Below are positions 15,101 through 62,280 of a stretch of DNA of 64,000 nucleotides, piece after piece. The notes below the pieces were generated by a model. That model did not search any database. It had not been told where the DNA came from and worked only from the letters and a program-made list of their open reading frames with translations. Each line of letters begins with the position of its first letter. Within the stretch, counting starts at the first letter, position 1. The position numbers were made by a program, and so were the translations under genes. This DNA is from Paramisgurnus dabryanus (taxonomy: Eukaryota; Chordata; Actinopteri; Cypriniformes; Cobitidae). The stretch spans positions 53,722,935 through 53,786,934 of the forward strand of contig NC_133337.1 in the NCBI RefSeq assembly GCF_030506205.2, written 5' to 3'.

Positions 15101-16117
15101 CAGACCTCATTCATTTCCATTTTTGGCCTGAGGATGGGGTTAGGTGCCAAAGTAAACATCTTGCCCATTTAAGCAGAGTTGCTGTCAAGTACTTTGTATA
15201 ACACAAACCGCTTTAACAGACAATAGTAAAAGTCAGTGCAGCAGCCATACAAACAACAATAATAATGCACTTCATACTGTATCATAACGCACGTGCAATG
15301 CAACATGACTAATAAAACTACTAAAACTAAACATGTAACGTTAAAGTTAAGCAGCTGTTTGCGTGTTAATGAGCCTAGATAAACTTCACTGTCTAACACT
15401 TTGAAATGTCAACAATGAACCAAACTAAATAAAGCAAATCAATAAAGCATAAAGCATTCAATGTAACGTTATAACTTATGCTGTTCAACAATCTTAACAC
15501 CGTTTTCTCTGACTCAATTGTATTTTTATGAAAATCATAACCACTAGTTGCAGAGATGCATGTGGCTGCAGCTTATCCAACACTGATGTTAGCCTGTTAG
15601 CGATTAGCTTAGAAATGAGCTTACAGCAAACCCTCATTTTCGTTTATTTGCTTTCCGAAACTACACTGACAAGCTAGACTGAAGACTGATTTTACGCTAA
15701 AAAATAATAAAAGACCATAAGATAGCACCAGAAAATGGCATGGTGATGTTTATATAAGAGCAAGGGCAGCTGAGTGACTCAGGTAGCTTTAGCTATTAGC
15801 TGTCGAGTTAGCGGCTAAAAGCTACCGGTGTCGCTAAGCTACGTTGATTGTATTATTCACAACAATAAAAACTGGTTAAAACTATAAAGTAAAACATTTT
15901 GGGTTCACAAAATTACTTACGTGGACAGTTTCCTGGTCCAAAACAAAACCCCGGGCCATAATTCTCGAAGCTGGACAGCCCGACCCAAGTTCCCTTTAAT
16001 CTGGGCCAAAATGTCATTTGATTCGCGGTCTAGTCTCTCTGCGTACGGGAGAAGTTTGTTATAGACGATTTCTTTCTGAGGGACAAAACCTAATATCTCG
16101 ACCTGGTCCTTTTTCAT
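1..16117 (-). CDS. psme4: Proteasome activator complex subunit 4 (PA200), 5' part of gene, exons 1-19
   Basis: PSME4/PA200 is the vertebrate Blm10-type activator: a large HEAT-like repeat protein that caps the 20S core proteasome without ATP and is linked to degradation of acetylated histones in spermatogenesis and DNA repair. Nineteen exons on the minus strand join in one frame (2,326 nt, 775 codons, about 42% of the usual roughly 1,840 residues). The conserved family text is unmistakable, for example GFVPQKEIVYNKLLPYAERL near the N-terminus, SFYHPSNNGRW, RRLHRERYKKP, ALQNLALMRPELVIPPVLE and LLHHILRSTVLTYPTDYCSV. The first in-frame ATG (16115-16117, A at -3) matches the usual N-terminus. All introns are GT/AG with consistent phases. 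The C-terminal half, including the bromodomain-like region and the terminal YYA-type tail, lies outside the window. Teleosts often have two copies (psme4a/psme4b); which this is cannot be decided here. Confidence 0.97.
196..411 (-). CDS. psme4: psme4 exon 18
   Basis: Seventy-two codons: VTRVDGEKLLPYRTQLVQI, LRCKQGYTLACNLLHHILRS, TVLTYPTDYCSVPGGFSRP and LQEHLPIK. Phase 0 at both ends; donor GTACTA. Confidence 0.97.
736..803 (-). CDS. psme4: psme4 exon 17
   Basis: Encodes EDVSNEEELDKELLWNLQLL and SE. The donor reads GTCTGA, a weak match to the consensus, but the joined frame into exon 18 (SEVTRVDG) is exactly as in the family. Confidence 0.92.
896..965 (-). CDS. psme4: psme4 exon 16
   Basis: Encodes CHPAESLRLFVPHCCNSITH then LTA; the next codon is split with exon 17. 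Acceptor CCTTCAG, donor GTACGT. Confidence 0.94.
1053..1151 (-). CDS. psme4: psme4 exon 15
   Basis: Encodes VALEKVFNFATTNIFETRV and AGRMVADMCRAAAK. Phase 0 at both ends; acceptor CCATAG, donor GTAATC. Confidence 0.95.
1152..2984 (-). other. psme4: psme4 intron 14, AT-rich with a palindromic element
   Basis: No coding exon recognised. The stretch 1560-2250 is AT-rich without recognisable structure; 2402-2778 holds the inverted-repeat element listed separately. Confidence 0.8.
2402..2778. mobile_element. Palindromic MITE-like element around a GT/TA-rich core
   Basis: Two arms mirror each other: left cgtgactaatcgtttgcag followed by aaagtttttgtttacataat, right the reverse complement with cattattctgcaaacgattagtcgcgac. 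Between them lie AT-rich DNA and an alternating CG/GT tract at 2638-2672. Non-coding, probably a non-autonomous DNA transposon; outer ends are approximate. Confidence 0.7.
2985..3135 (-). CDS. psme4: psme4 exon 14
   Basis: Encodes CFALIDSSTLEQTREETETE, KMTHLESLVELGLSSTFST and ILTQCSMEIFK. Almost invariant in the family. Acceptor CTGTAG, donor GTGTTG. Confidence 0.97.
3233..3297 (-). CDS. psme4: psme4 exon 13
   Basis: Encodes MERELCSASAEFEDFVLQFM plus Asp; the Arg codon is split with exon 14. Donor GTGTGTC. Confidence 0.94.
3381..3470 (-). CDS. psme4: psme4 exon 12
   Basis: Thirty codons, ITFQFIATFTTLVPLVDCSS and then ALHEKNDLTE. Phase 0 at both ends; donor GTGAGG. Confidence 0.95.
3580..3766 (-). 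CDS. psme4: psme4 exon 11
   Basis: Encodes TYPAMETLTEPHQLTATLSC, a Gly-rich SLLSGGRHYPEGPAHVLP stretch and LLMRALPGVDPNDFSKCM. Acceptor CCTGCAG, donor GTGGGTAA. Confidence 0.97.
4170..4435 (-). CDS. psme4: psme4 exon 10
   Basis: Encodes MKLMKLLQRLPASVVRRLHR, the RYKKPCWISPVPPSHRL segment, LTDQDVTDFVESMKQPVL and ALQNLALMRPELVIPPVLE. Acceptor TTCTCCAG, donor GTGAGTG. One of the longest and best conserved exons here. Confidence 0.97.
4436..6261 (-). other. psme4: psme4 intron 9, contains a hAT element
   Basis: Non-coding intron of 1.8 kb. 4440-5130 shows nothing recognisable beyond an interspersed-repeat look (reduced start agtgtgacattgaatgattg type); 5142-5863 is a bounded hAT insertion; the rest is AT-rich. 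Confidence 0.75.
5142..5863. mobile_element. hAT-type non-autonomous element with perfect 8-bp target duplication
   Basis: Terminal inverted repeats caggggtcaccaaact (left) and agtttggtgacccatg (right). Flanked by AACTAAGA at 5134-5141 and 5864-5871. An 8-bp duplication with CAGGGGTC-like ends is typical of the hAT superfamily. The interior has no recognisable transposase. Confidence 0.9.
6262..6354 (-). CDS. psme4: psme4 exon 9
   Basis: Encodes GGSQNQAQKQLNGLFSSIAS then FYHPSNNGRWL. Phase 0 at both ends; donor GTAAGAT. Confidence 0.95.
6445..6567 (-). CDS. psme4: psme4 exon 8
   Basis: Encodes IFTRILRSFNLPVGTSQ then VPRYVTNSYDIGHVVLWVS. Phase 0 at both ends; donor GTAAGTAT. Confidence 0.95.
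6658..6732 (-). CDS. psme4: psme4 exon 7
   Basis: Encodes NLVNLFARLANDNIGYINWD then PYIPK. Phase 0 at both ends; acceptor TTTACAG, donor GTACTG. Confidence 0.94.
6869..6932 (-). CDS. psme4: psme4 exon 6
   Basis: Encodes LWFDELIDLWVSVQNLPAWE plus Gly. I chose the donor GTAAGT after GGT rather than the overlapping GTGTAA because the next exon starts in phase 0. Confidence 0.93.
7068..7217 (-). CDS. psme4: psme4 exon 5
   Basis: Encodes YFPKTATQEMLDEWRPLLCP, then FDVTMQKAISYFELFLPT and the PPEQHHKGFK motif. Donor GTAAGAC, acceptor TGTAG. Confidence 0.95.
7563..7607 (-). CDS. psme4: psme4 exon 4 (45 nt)
   Basis: Small exon encoding SVENVLKTLVKSCRP, exactly the segment expected after exon 3. Acceptor CTCTCTAG, donor GTAAGTG. 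It is separated from exon 3 by a 6.7 kb transposon-filled intron. Confidence 0.93.
7965..8620. mobile_element. Interspersed repeat (ggttacactttacaataa family) split by a second repeat
   Basis: Left part carries the run ggttacactttacaataatg and the attaactaacatgaa motif; the right part resumes with ttagtttacattagctaatg at 8589. The middle, 8177-8553, is a different repeat. Family assignment rests on my recollection of common cyprinid repeats. Confidence 0.6.
8177..8553. mobile_element. gttcaccc(a)aaaatgaaaat-type MITE, diverged copy
   Basis: Ends read aatagtagtttacccccaaa (left) and attttggggtgaacaactcc (right), with tactcaccc / ggggtgagtaaa inside, mirrored. Same family as the copies at 23031, 35793, 56574 and 56909. 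Nested in the 7965-8620 repeat. Confidence 0.75.
8621..10086. mobile_element. TTAA-flanked element (ttaaaggggtcatatgatg) with nested hAT
   Basis: Left end TTAAAGGGGTCATATGATGC at 8621, right end the imperfect mirror caacttcatatgacacatttaa... ending at a TTAA at 10083-10086. It also contains the ccaatcagagcacaccact block usual for this repeat. Interrupted by the hAT at 8667-9096. No transposase seen. Confidence 0.7.
8667..9096. mobile_element. hAT MITE nested in the TTAA element
   Basis: Terminal inverted repeats taggggtgcaccaata and tatcggtgcaccccta. Target duplication gtgtttga (8659-8666) versus gtctttga (9097-9104), 7 of 8 matching. 430 bp, non-coding. Confidence 0.88.
10947..13381. mobile_element. 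2.4 kb hAT-type element with perfect 8-bp target duplication
   Basis: Left end cagggcctaaacttaaaac, right end gttagttttaggccctg, flanked by GTTACAAG at 10939-10946 and 13382-13389. The interior has only short ORFs and no recognisable transposase, so it is non-autonomous or decayed. It hosts the 224-bp MITE at 12549-12772, which is therefore the younger insertion. Confidence 0.88.
12549..12772. mobile_element. 224-bp TTAA MITE, copy 1
   Basis: Bounded by TTAA at both ends, with terminal inverted repeats aaggcggagtccacgatgtt / aacatcatggactccgcctt. By eye identical base for base to the copy at 13703-13926. TTAA duplication fits piggyBac or Kolobok-type mobilisation. Non-coding. Confidence 0.92.
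13703..13926. mobile_element. 224-bp TTAA MITE, copy 2
   Basis: Same orientation, length and apparent sequence as copy 1, starting 1,154 bp away, but lying outside the 10947-13381 hAT. Flanks differ (acatttaaagg versus ctcttaaagg on the left), so the two are separate insertions and not an obvious tandem duplication. Confidence 0.92.
14273..14389 (-). CDS. psme4: psme4 exon 3
   Basis: Encodes KKELLSQDDLELPWRPLYD and then SKTEHLGLNWFP; the last codon (Asn) is completed by exon 4. Acceptor ATACAG, donor GTAGGT. Confidence 0.94.
14510..14650 (-). CDS. psme4: psme4 exon 2
   Basis: Encodes YLRLYGRKFNKEDHV through ISMMQSFARLLVSLLK. Acceptor CACAG before 14650, donor GTATGC after 14510. The apparent continuation past 14510 (YADPSQPN) is intron read-through. 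Confidence 0.95.
14651..15920 (-). other. psme4: psme4 intron 1, no recognisable feature
   Basis: AT-rich first intron. A short poly-T at 14744-14756; no exon or bounded repeat recognised. Confidence 0.75.
15921..16117 (-). CDS. psme4: psme4 exon 1 (start codon)
   Basis: Begins at ATG 16115-16117 with MKKDQVEILGFVPQKE and runs to a donor GTAAGTAA next to 15921. The frame stays open further upstream to about 16228 but with no ATG (only a GTG), so that stretch is read as 5' UTR. Ends two bases into a codon. Confidence 0.95.
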
Positions 16118-16473
16118 ATTACGATTTCCCAAAATAAATATCCTCTTCTGACTTGTCCGGCTTATTTCCTTCACCACCTCCTGACAAGAAGTTTCCTTGG
16201 TAAATCTTTGTTTTATTGACAAGTGCACTGTTCTCGCATAAGTCCCGTTTTTGCAGTGATGGATTCAATTGAGAAAACCTTGTTACTTCGACAAACCTCT
16301 GTTTTTCTGAGCTCTGCTGTTAAACACATTAGCTTCAGTCTGTTACATAGAGAAATCTCCCCTCACACTCTTGACACATATTACGAGTCACACGGACTGA
16401 CACACACACACACACTCACGGATACACAAACACGCATACGCGCCGGTAAACGCAACAATGAGCCGTGAGCGTC

Positions 16474-16489
16474 GCGCCCCCTGCTGGTG
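16474..16489 (-). promoter_or_regulatory. CTCF-like motif upstream of psme4
   Basis: gcgccccctgctggtg; its reverse complement CACCAGCAGGGGGCGC agrees closely with the vertebrate CTCF core. It lies about 360 bp upstream of the psme4 start codon. Binding is inferred from sequence only. Confidence 0.5.
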
Positions 16490-17542
16490 TTTACCTGCAT
16501 ATTCACAACATGGTTCATTCTCAAATCATTTTTATTGTCACATGATGACGCAAGTGAGTGACCGAGAAGTAAGTTTATGATTTACCATATAATACTACTT
16601 TAACAGTTAAAGATTAACTTTAAAACTAAATCTATGCACTAGGTTAGGTTACATTTAGTGTTATTGTAAAGAAAGTACAACTGATAGATACAAGATAGAT
16701 ACTTTGTTTTCATATTGGGACCTTGGCTTTGTTTAAACGGTTTATCAGTGGCAATGATACTAACTGGATAACTTATATCTTGCTTCTTACTTTCTGTACT
16801 GTCTTAGTGCCACCGCAGATGGGAGGAATGCACTGTTCAGTTTCAATGAGATCTTCTTATCCTTTGGCAGTTTTCATACAAACCAGAATAAACAAGTGTG
16901 CTTCCTCATTCAGCATTCTTCCCTCTTTGGAAATGTCATCAGTTTTTTTGACCGAGGGGTACTGTAGGTACAGGTTAAGCAAATTTGTCTGTCCTGATCA
17001 TGGGTATTGTTAATGAGATCATGGATTAAGCAGACTCTCTTGCCAGGTGGTGAAACATGTGTCTGTGTCAATTATAACAGAGAACAGAACCGATACAAAC
17101 ACACAATACAAAAATGTTTCATATTTTCAAGTCTTTCCAAGCTCTTCCATTTCTTTGGCAACAAGTTAATGAAATGCTTGTTGCTGTCATGATCATGTAA
17201 GTAAATAAAGCATAAAAATCATACACCACAGCAGCTATTACTCATGCACAGATGATGTCTAAAATGGAGCTGTGTCCTCTCTTCTGTCTGATAGACAGTA
17301 GTTGACTGGGAGACCTGAACTGTCATTACCAATCACTTGATGTGACATTTTTAGCCTTGACTTTGATTGGAACATGTGATTTGTAAATCCCATTTGACCC
17401 AGTCAGTTCAAAGTCTGCACTGCTTGTGTCTCACAATCGCCCTCGTGTGGACTACTTTGTTTTATGTAACTTATTTTTAGATTGACCAATTTAACTGTGC
17501 TGAAATGAAAACTACAATATTATTATTATTCTTTAGATTTAT

Positions 17543-18503
17543 TTAACCCTTATTTGTTGTTGGGGATGTTTTTATCCACTGGTTTTTTTTTATACTGTAA
17601 ATTTGGCCACAACTTTCTCTCTGTTTCAGCAAATTGAATGATTTTTGGTGACAAATTTTATATTTACACATATTTAAGGAAAATGCTAGCCTGACGTTGT
17701 CATACTCAATTCTAGTCAGAATCTTCCCGTTTTTCAAAATGTGGTGGGCGGGGCTAAGATCGGCTGGCACCCAGGCTAGGAAAATGCTTTAAACATTTTC
17801 AAAAACTTAACACTATGTCGTGGGCAAATTTTCTACCTTTTTTTAATGTTAGTGGATGTTTTCATTAAACGGCTGTAAAAAATATATCAGATTAATATTT
17901 TCTCCAGTTTTTTTTCTTCAGAAATCTGTTAATCAACCCCAGTACTGATCAAAATACCAAATCTTCACAAAAATTCCATGATTTTAACTCTTTAATTGCC
18001 AAGTTCATGAGTGGTGTCACTGATTTGGGGAAAAACACACACACACAAAATGATCACACACGCAGACACGCGCACACAAAATAATATGCTTTTATTATGG
18101 ACAAAACTCCACATAACTCAATGTACAAGCTAGAAATTAAGCTCTGTTTTTTGCACAGGCCTTCAAAAGGGTTAATAGTGCCATATGGTGATCAACAGTA
18201 AAAATTTCAAATTTGACTTCTTAGCAAAAGGAAAAAACACCAACTTTTAAAAATGCATGATAATAAGGTGTTATGGCTCTGCAATAAAAAAAAAGTTGTT
18301 TTAATGGAAGTCAATGGGGCAAAAACCACCACTAACAATAAATGAGGGGAAAAAACACTGATGCTACACAACAACTGAAAATGCATCAAAGCCAAATTTG
18401 AACAAAAAATATGAATCTGATACATTTTTACAGCTGTTTAAATTAGTGGATGAAAACTAACAACACAAAAGGGTATTGAATTTGAACAATGCACAAGGGT
18501 TAA
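17543..18503. mobile_element. TTAA-bounded repeat (ttaaccctt...aagggttaa)
   Basis: Left end TTAACCCTTATTTGTTGTTG, right end mirror gcacaagggttaa; both carry the 'atccact' block (ttttatccactgg on the left, ttagtggatgaaaac on the right). Split by the 90-bp insertion at 17688-17777. Non-coding. Confidence 0.7.
17688..17777. mobile_element. 90-bp AGCCTG-ended insertion with perfect 11-bp target duplication
   Basis: Starts agcctgacgttgtcatactc and ends ggctggcacccaggct, so the termini are AGCCTG/CAGGCT (AGCCTGRS-like). The 11-mer AGGAAAATGCT flanks it at 17677-17687 and 17778-17788. Same terminal hexamer and same duplication length as the helicase-bearing element at 37486-38404; interpreted as a tiny internal-deletion derivative of that family. 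Confidence 0.85.
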
Positions 18504-18944
18504 AAATTTATGGTTGTGACATTTGCAATCAAAACTTCTGATATAATTTCTCAGAGAATGCATTTATCCCCATTATATTGAACCATCTGTTTATATTTTC
18601 ATAAACCTGTAATATTAGAGTCCAGACATCAGAAAAATATCAGTCTACTCTATACTAATGTTTTCAATTTTAGATGATGGAAACATGCATGCGTTACGGA
18701 TGTGACCAAAAAAGAAAATTTTTGGGAGACAACAACATACTTTGTAGGAATTCTGTGAATTAAAATGCACAAACCAGAAGTAATAATACTCAAATATATA
18801 CAGTATATATAATTCTGTAATTGACACTTTCCTAACTATAAAACATAATAAAAAATGCTTTAAAAACTTTAATAAAGACCTATGTTTTTAATACCCACTT
18901 GCATGTGTATTTAAACCATATGAGATATTTTTTATTTTTCATAA

Positions 18945-19100
18945 TTCAATTCAATTTTATTTATATAGTGCTTTTCACAATTGTTTAATTCTTTCAAATC
19001 AGCTTTACATTAATAGATGCAGGGGAAAACACAGAAAAAAAATCGACGGACAACATAAGCAGCAAAATACAGCGGCTAAGATTAAACCATACTAGCAAGC
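18945..19100. repeat. Teleost interspersed repeat (attttatttatatagtgctttt)
   Basis: Contains caattcaattttatttatat followed by agtgcttttcacaattg, a sequence widely dispersed in teleost genomes and usually assigned to retroelement tails. Boundaries approximate. Confidence 0.55.
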
Positions 19101-19255
19101 GTAGTAATAACGTAACGTATAAATAAGGCTGCTAAGTTAAGCCAATGTCAGCTGACTCCCCATAATGGTTATCATAAGGTTGACATTGTCAGGGAATTTT
19201 CCTCATGTAAATTTAATTCAAGGCTCTATATAAATGTGCAACAAGTTCCTTAATG

Positions 19256-19536
19256 CAGTGGTTTTCAAACTGGGGGGCCGCGAGATGGTGCCAGGGGGGC
19301 CCCAGTTTTATGTCATTTTATGAAATACATTAATTTATCATGAATTCTGTGTAATTAAACCTAAAAAATTAAGGCTACTAACCAAAAGCACTACCTTTTT
19401 GTATAATTTAATGTTTTTTTTAATTAAAATGTTGAGTTTAAAGAACAGTTTTTTGTCACAAATATTCTTTGGGGGTCCGCGAAGGAATGCACCGTACACA
19501 AGGGGGGCCGCACGCTGAAAATTTTGGGAACCACTG
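19256..19536. mobile_element. hAT MITE, 281 bp, perfect 8-bp target duplication
   Basis: Ends cagtggttttcaaactgggg and gggaaccactg; flanked by CCTTAATG at 19248-19255 and 19537-19544. Non-coding, G-runs near both ends. Confidence 0.92.
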
Positions 19537-19676
19537 CCTTAATGTATTGCAAGCAGCTTGGATAAAAGCATCTTTAAATTAGTAAAAGTAATTTTAAGAA
19601 GTAAACAAAAATAATGCAGAGGTAGATTTTTAAAAAGTCTACTTGCAAATCATTCTCAGAAACCCTTTATACTTTA

Positions 19677-20907
19677 AGGGCTCTATCTTACACCCGGCGC
19701 AATGCAGCGCAATGCGCGACGCAAGTGTCTTTCGCTAGTTTCCACCCTAATTTTCACGTTTAGCGCCGCGTTGTTTAAATAGCAAATGCATTTGCGCCCC
19801 CTTTTGCGCCCATGGGCGTTCTGGTCTGAAAATGAGGTGTGTTCAGGCGCATTGTTGGCGCGTTGCTATTTTGAGGCAACTAAAATAGACTACGCCATTG
19901 ACCAACAAAAACCTGGTCTAAAGTCTAAAGTCAATGGCGCAATGTGTTTTATGTTATTTAAAGAGCGCATTAGTATGCGCATATAAACGGGAGGACAACG
20001 CGGGTTTGCTTATCACAAGGTACATGAATGCGCAGCAGCACAAAAATGCTTTTAAATATGAAAGATTAAAGGATTGAATGTAAAAGATTATTATTGAATC
20101 TCTTGGACATAAATGAGGACTAATTATGAGACGTTAGAAGGCGCAAAGAGCTGCTTCACCTGCAGCCTGGTAAGTAAATAAATGCTTTGCTTTAAACAAA
20201 TGCATCTGTTTTTAAATGTTTTTTTAAATGCTACCTCACGGATTTATTATATGATGACTCTGTACCTGCGGATATGGTGAGATGAGAAACATTTTTAAGT
20301 CATGCTTAAAAAAAACTCTTTGCTAAAAAAAAACGCTGTCCAAAGTGCTGAAACGCGCATAGAGCCGTTTGTAAATTCTTTATCTCCTGTTTGTTACAAA
20401 TAAAGTATTTTTAGAGTACAAACCTTTTCTAACATGCTTGTAAATTATTTTTTGATGATATTGGATAGCCATACATTTAAAGCAATTACAAGCCTGCTTT
20501 TTTACTTCCATGACTAAAAGAAAATGGGTTTTAAAGGTTTTAATAAAAAAATAACAATTTCAATACAATGAAAAACAACACAATTATTTAACATTAATCT
20601 TAAACTGGGGATCTTCTTCATCCGCTTAGTTTTTCAGTTTACAAAGTCCGTCATCTAAATAGGGATTAGACATAGCGCCAGCTCAACTGGCTTTTAAAGG
20701 GGATGAGAGCTGAGACTCTCATTGGTTTACTGCACGTTACGCCCAAAATACTCCCATTACAATAGGACCAACCCTTTTCGACCATGCGCTCGGCGCACAA
20801 ACCATTTTTCCCGTCGTTAAATTAGCAAAAGTGGATTCGGACACACCCATTTACACGTTGCGCTGTGCGCTTTAGACAATGCGCTTAGATCGTTAAAATA
20901 GGGCCCT
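19677..20907. mobile_element. gggccctat / ggcgcaatgcagcgcaatg repeat, copy A
   Basis: Left end agggctctatcttacacccg, right end gttaaaatagggccct; the interior shares long blocks with copy B at 42321-43582 (gcgcaatgcagcgcaatg, tcaatggcgcaat, gagtctcttggacataaatg style). No transposase found; no clean duplication at the ends. Confidence 0.75.
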
Positions 20908-20950
20908 ATGTCTGCAACCTCTAAAATGCTTTCTTACATGCATAACAACA

Positions 20951-20966
20951 GTGCCCTCTGCTGGCC
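20951..20966 (-). promoter_or_regulatory. CTCF-like motif downstream of svil
   Basis: gtgccctctgctggcc; the reverse complement GGCCAGCAGAGGGCAC fits the CTCF core. Same orientation as the motif at 16474. Inferred from sequence only. Confidence 0.45.
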
Positions 20967-21284
20967 AGAGATTATTGAGCTTATAAAACTGCAATTTTCC
21001 TAACAAAAATTTTCCTCTTTTATTTAGACTTTAATAGTTACAATCAGAATACATTGAAAATTCCTATTTACTAGTTGTAAAGCAAAACACCAAAATCAAC
21101 ATTTTTAATTCAATCAATGTGAAACATAGTGCTATTTTTTTTGTAAAGCATTTGAATGTACATACAGTATACATTTTTTTCATAAACTGTTTTTCTGAGC
21201 ACACATTTGAAAAGCATATCAAACCATCTTTTTAAAAGGTTACGTCATGAATGCACTGAGAAGAAAGCACAAGACAAAATATTT

Positions 21285-22044
21285 GTTATCTACATATTTC
21301 AGTGTTTATTTTGCTCTAATATTTATTTATATCACAAATAAGTCTTCAAAAATGCAGACTAGCATCTGTCTTTATATAAACTGTACATGTAGGCAAGGCA
21401 CTATACAATGCAGAATAGAAAGACATATTCTCTTATTCCACAATTTTCATTTCGATTCAGCCTATTCGAAGAGACACTTTCACACACTGTACAGAGTCTC
21501 AAACACTCACACAAACAAAAAAGATCAAGCACCTATCTGGATGATAAGTAAGCAGGTATGAATGATAAGAACTTAATTACATAATGTGACACCAGTGCAT
21601 ACATGATTTCATAACAATGACACATCTGAGCTTTCTTACATTCACATAATACTAAAAGGCTGCTTTAATTGGGTCTTTACGTAAAGCTAGGCAGTGCATG
21701 AGGGCTGAACTGTGCATGCTGGACAGCTGAATGGCTTCTATGATGTGCACAGGAAGAAAACAACAAACTTGGGAGCTTCCAAAACATCCAACACGAAAAC
21801 GGAGCAGAACAAAAAGAATAAAACTAAAACCTTAAATTAAACGAAACAAAATAGGAAGCATGTGGTACAAGAGGCTGGCAAACCCCTGGTAATCGCGGTC
21901 TTCTCTTTAACGTCTTCCTCCCTGTGTGGTTTGACACAGGTAGAGTTTCACTTGTTTTTTCCCTCCTGGAACAAAAGGAATGAGAAAGTTTTCCACCTGC
22001 AGTTTCACTCGGCAGTTCCAGTGTAGTTCCGAACACATTTCACA
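21285..22044 (-). other. svil: svil 3' UTR (inferred)
   Basis: Follows the svil stop codon. AATAAA (plus-strand tttatt at 21305-21310) lies about 735 nt past the stop, with another AATAAA-like site near 21322-21327. A cleavage site near 21285 is inferred. Confidence 0.5.
21305..21310 (-). promoter_or_regulatory. svil: Candidate svil polyadenylation signal AATAAA
   Basis: Canonical hexamer on the minus strand downstream of the stop codon. Other AATAAA hexamers occur in this AT-rich DNA, so it is the first plausible one rather than a proven site. Confidence 0.45.

Positions 22045-62280
<40,236 letters not shown>

Larger units (their letters stand above)
16118..21284. other. Intergenic region between psme4 (5' end) and svil (3' end)
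   Basis: Both genes read leftward; this stretch carries the psme4 promoter and the svil downstream region. It holds a CA tract (16400-16418), CTCF-like motifs at 16474 and 20951, and repeats at 17543-18503, 18945-19100, 19256-19536 and 19677-20907. The open stretches on the plus strand near 16223-17192 show no family resemblance and are not called genes. No TATA box stands out. Confidence 0.75.
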
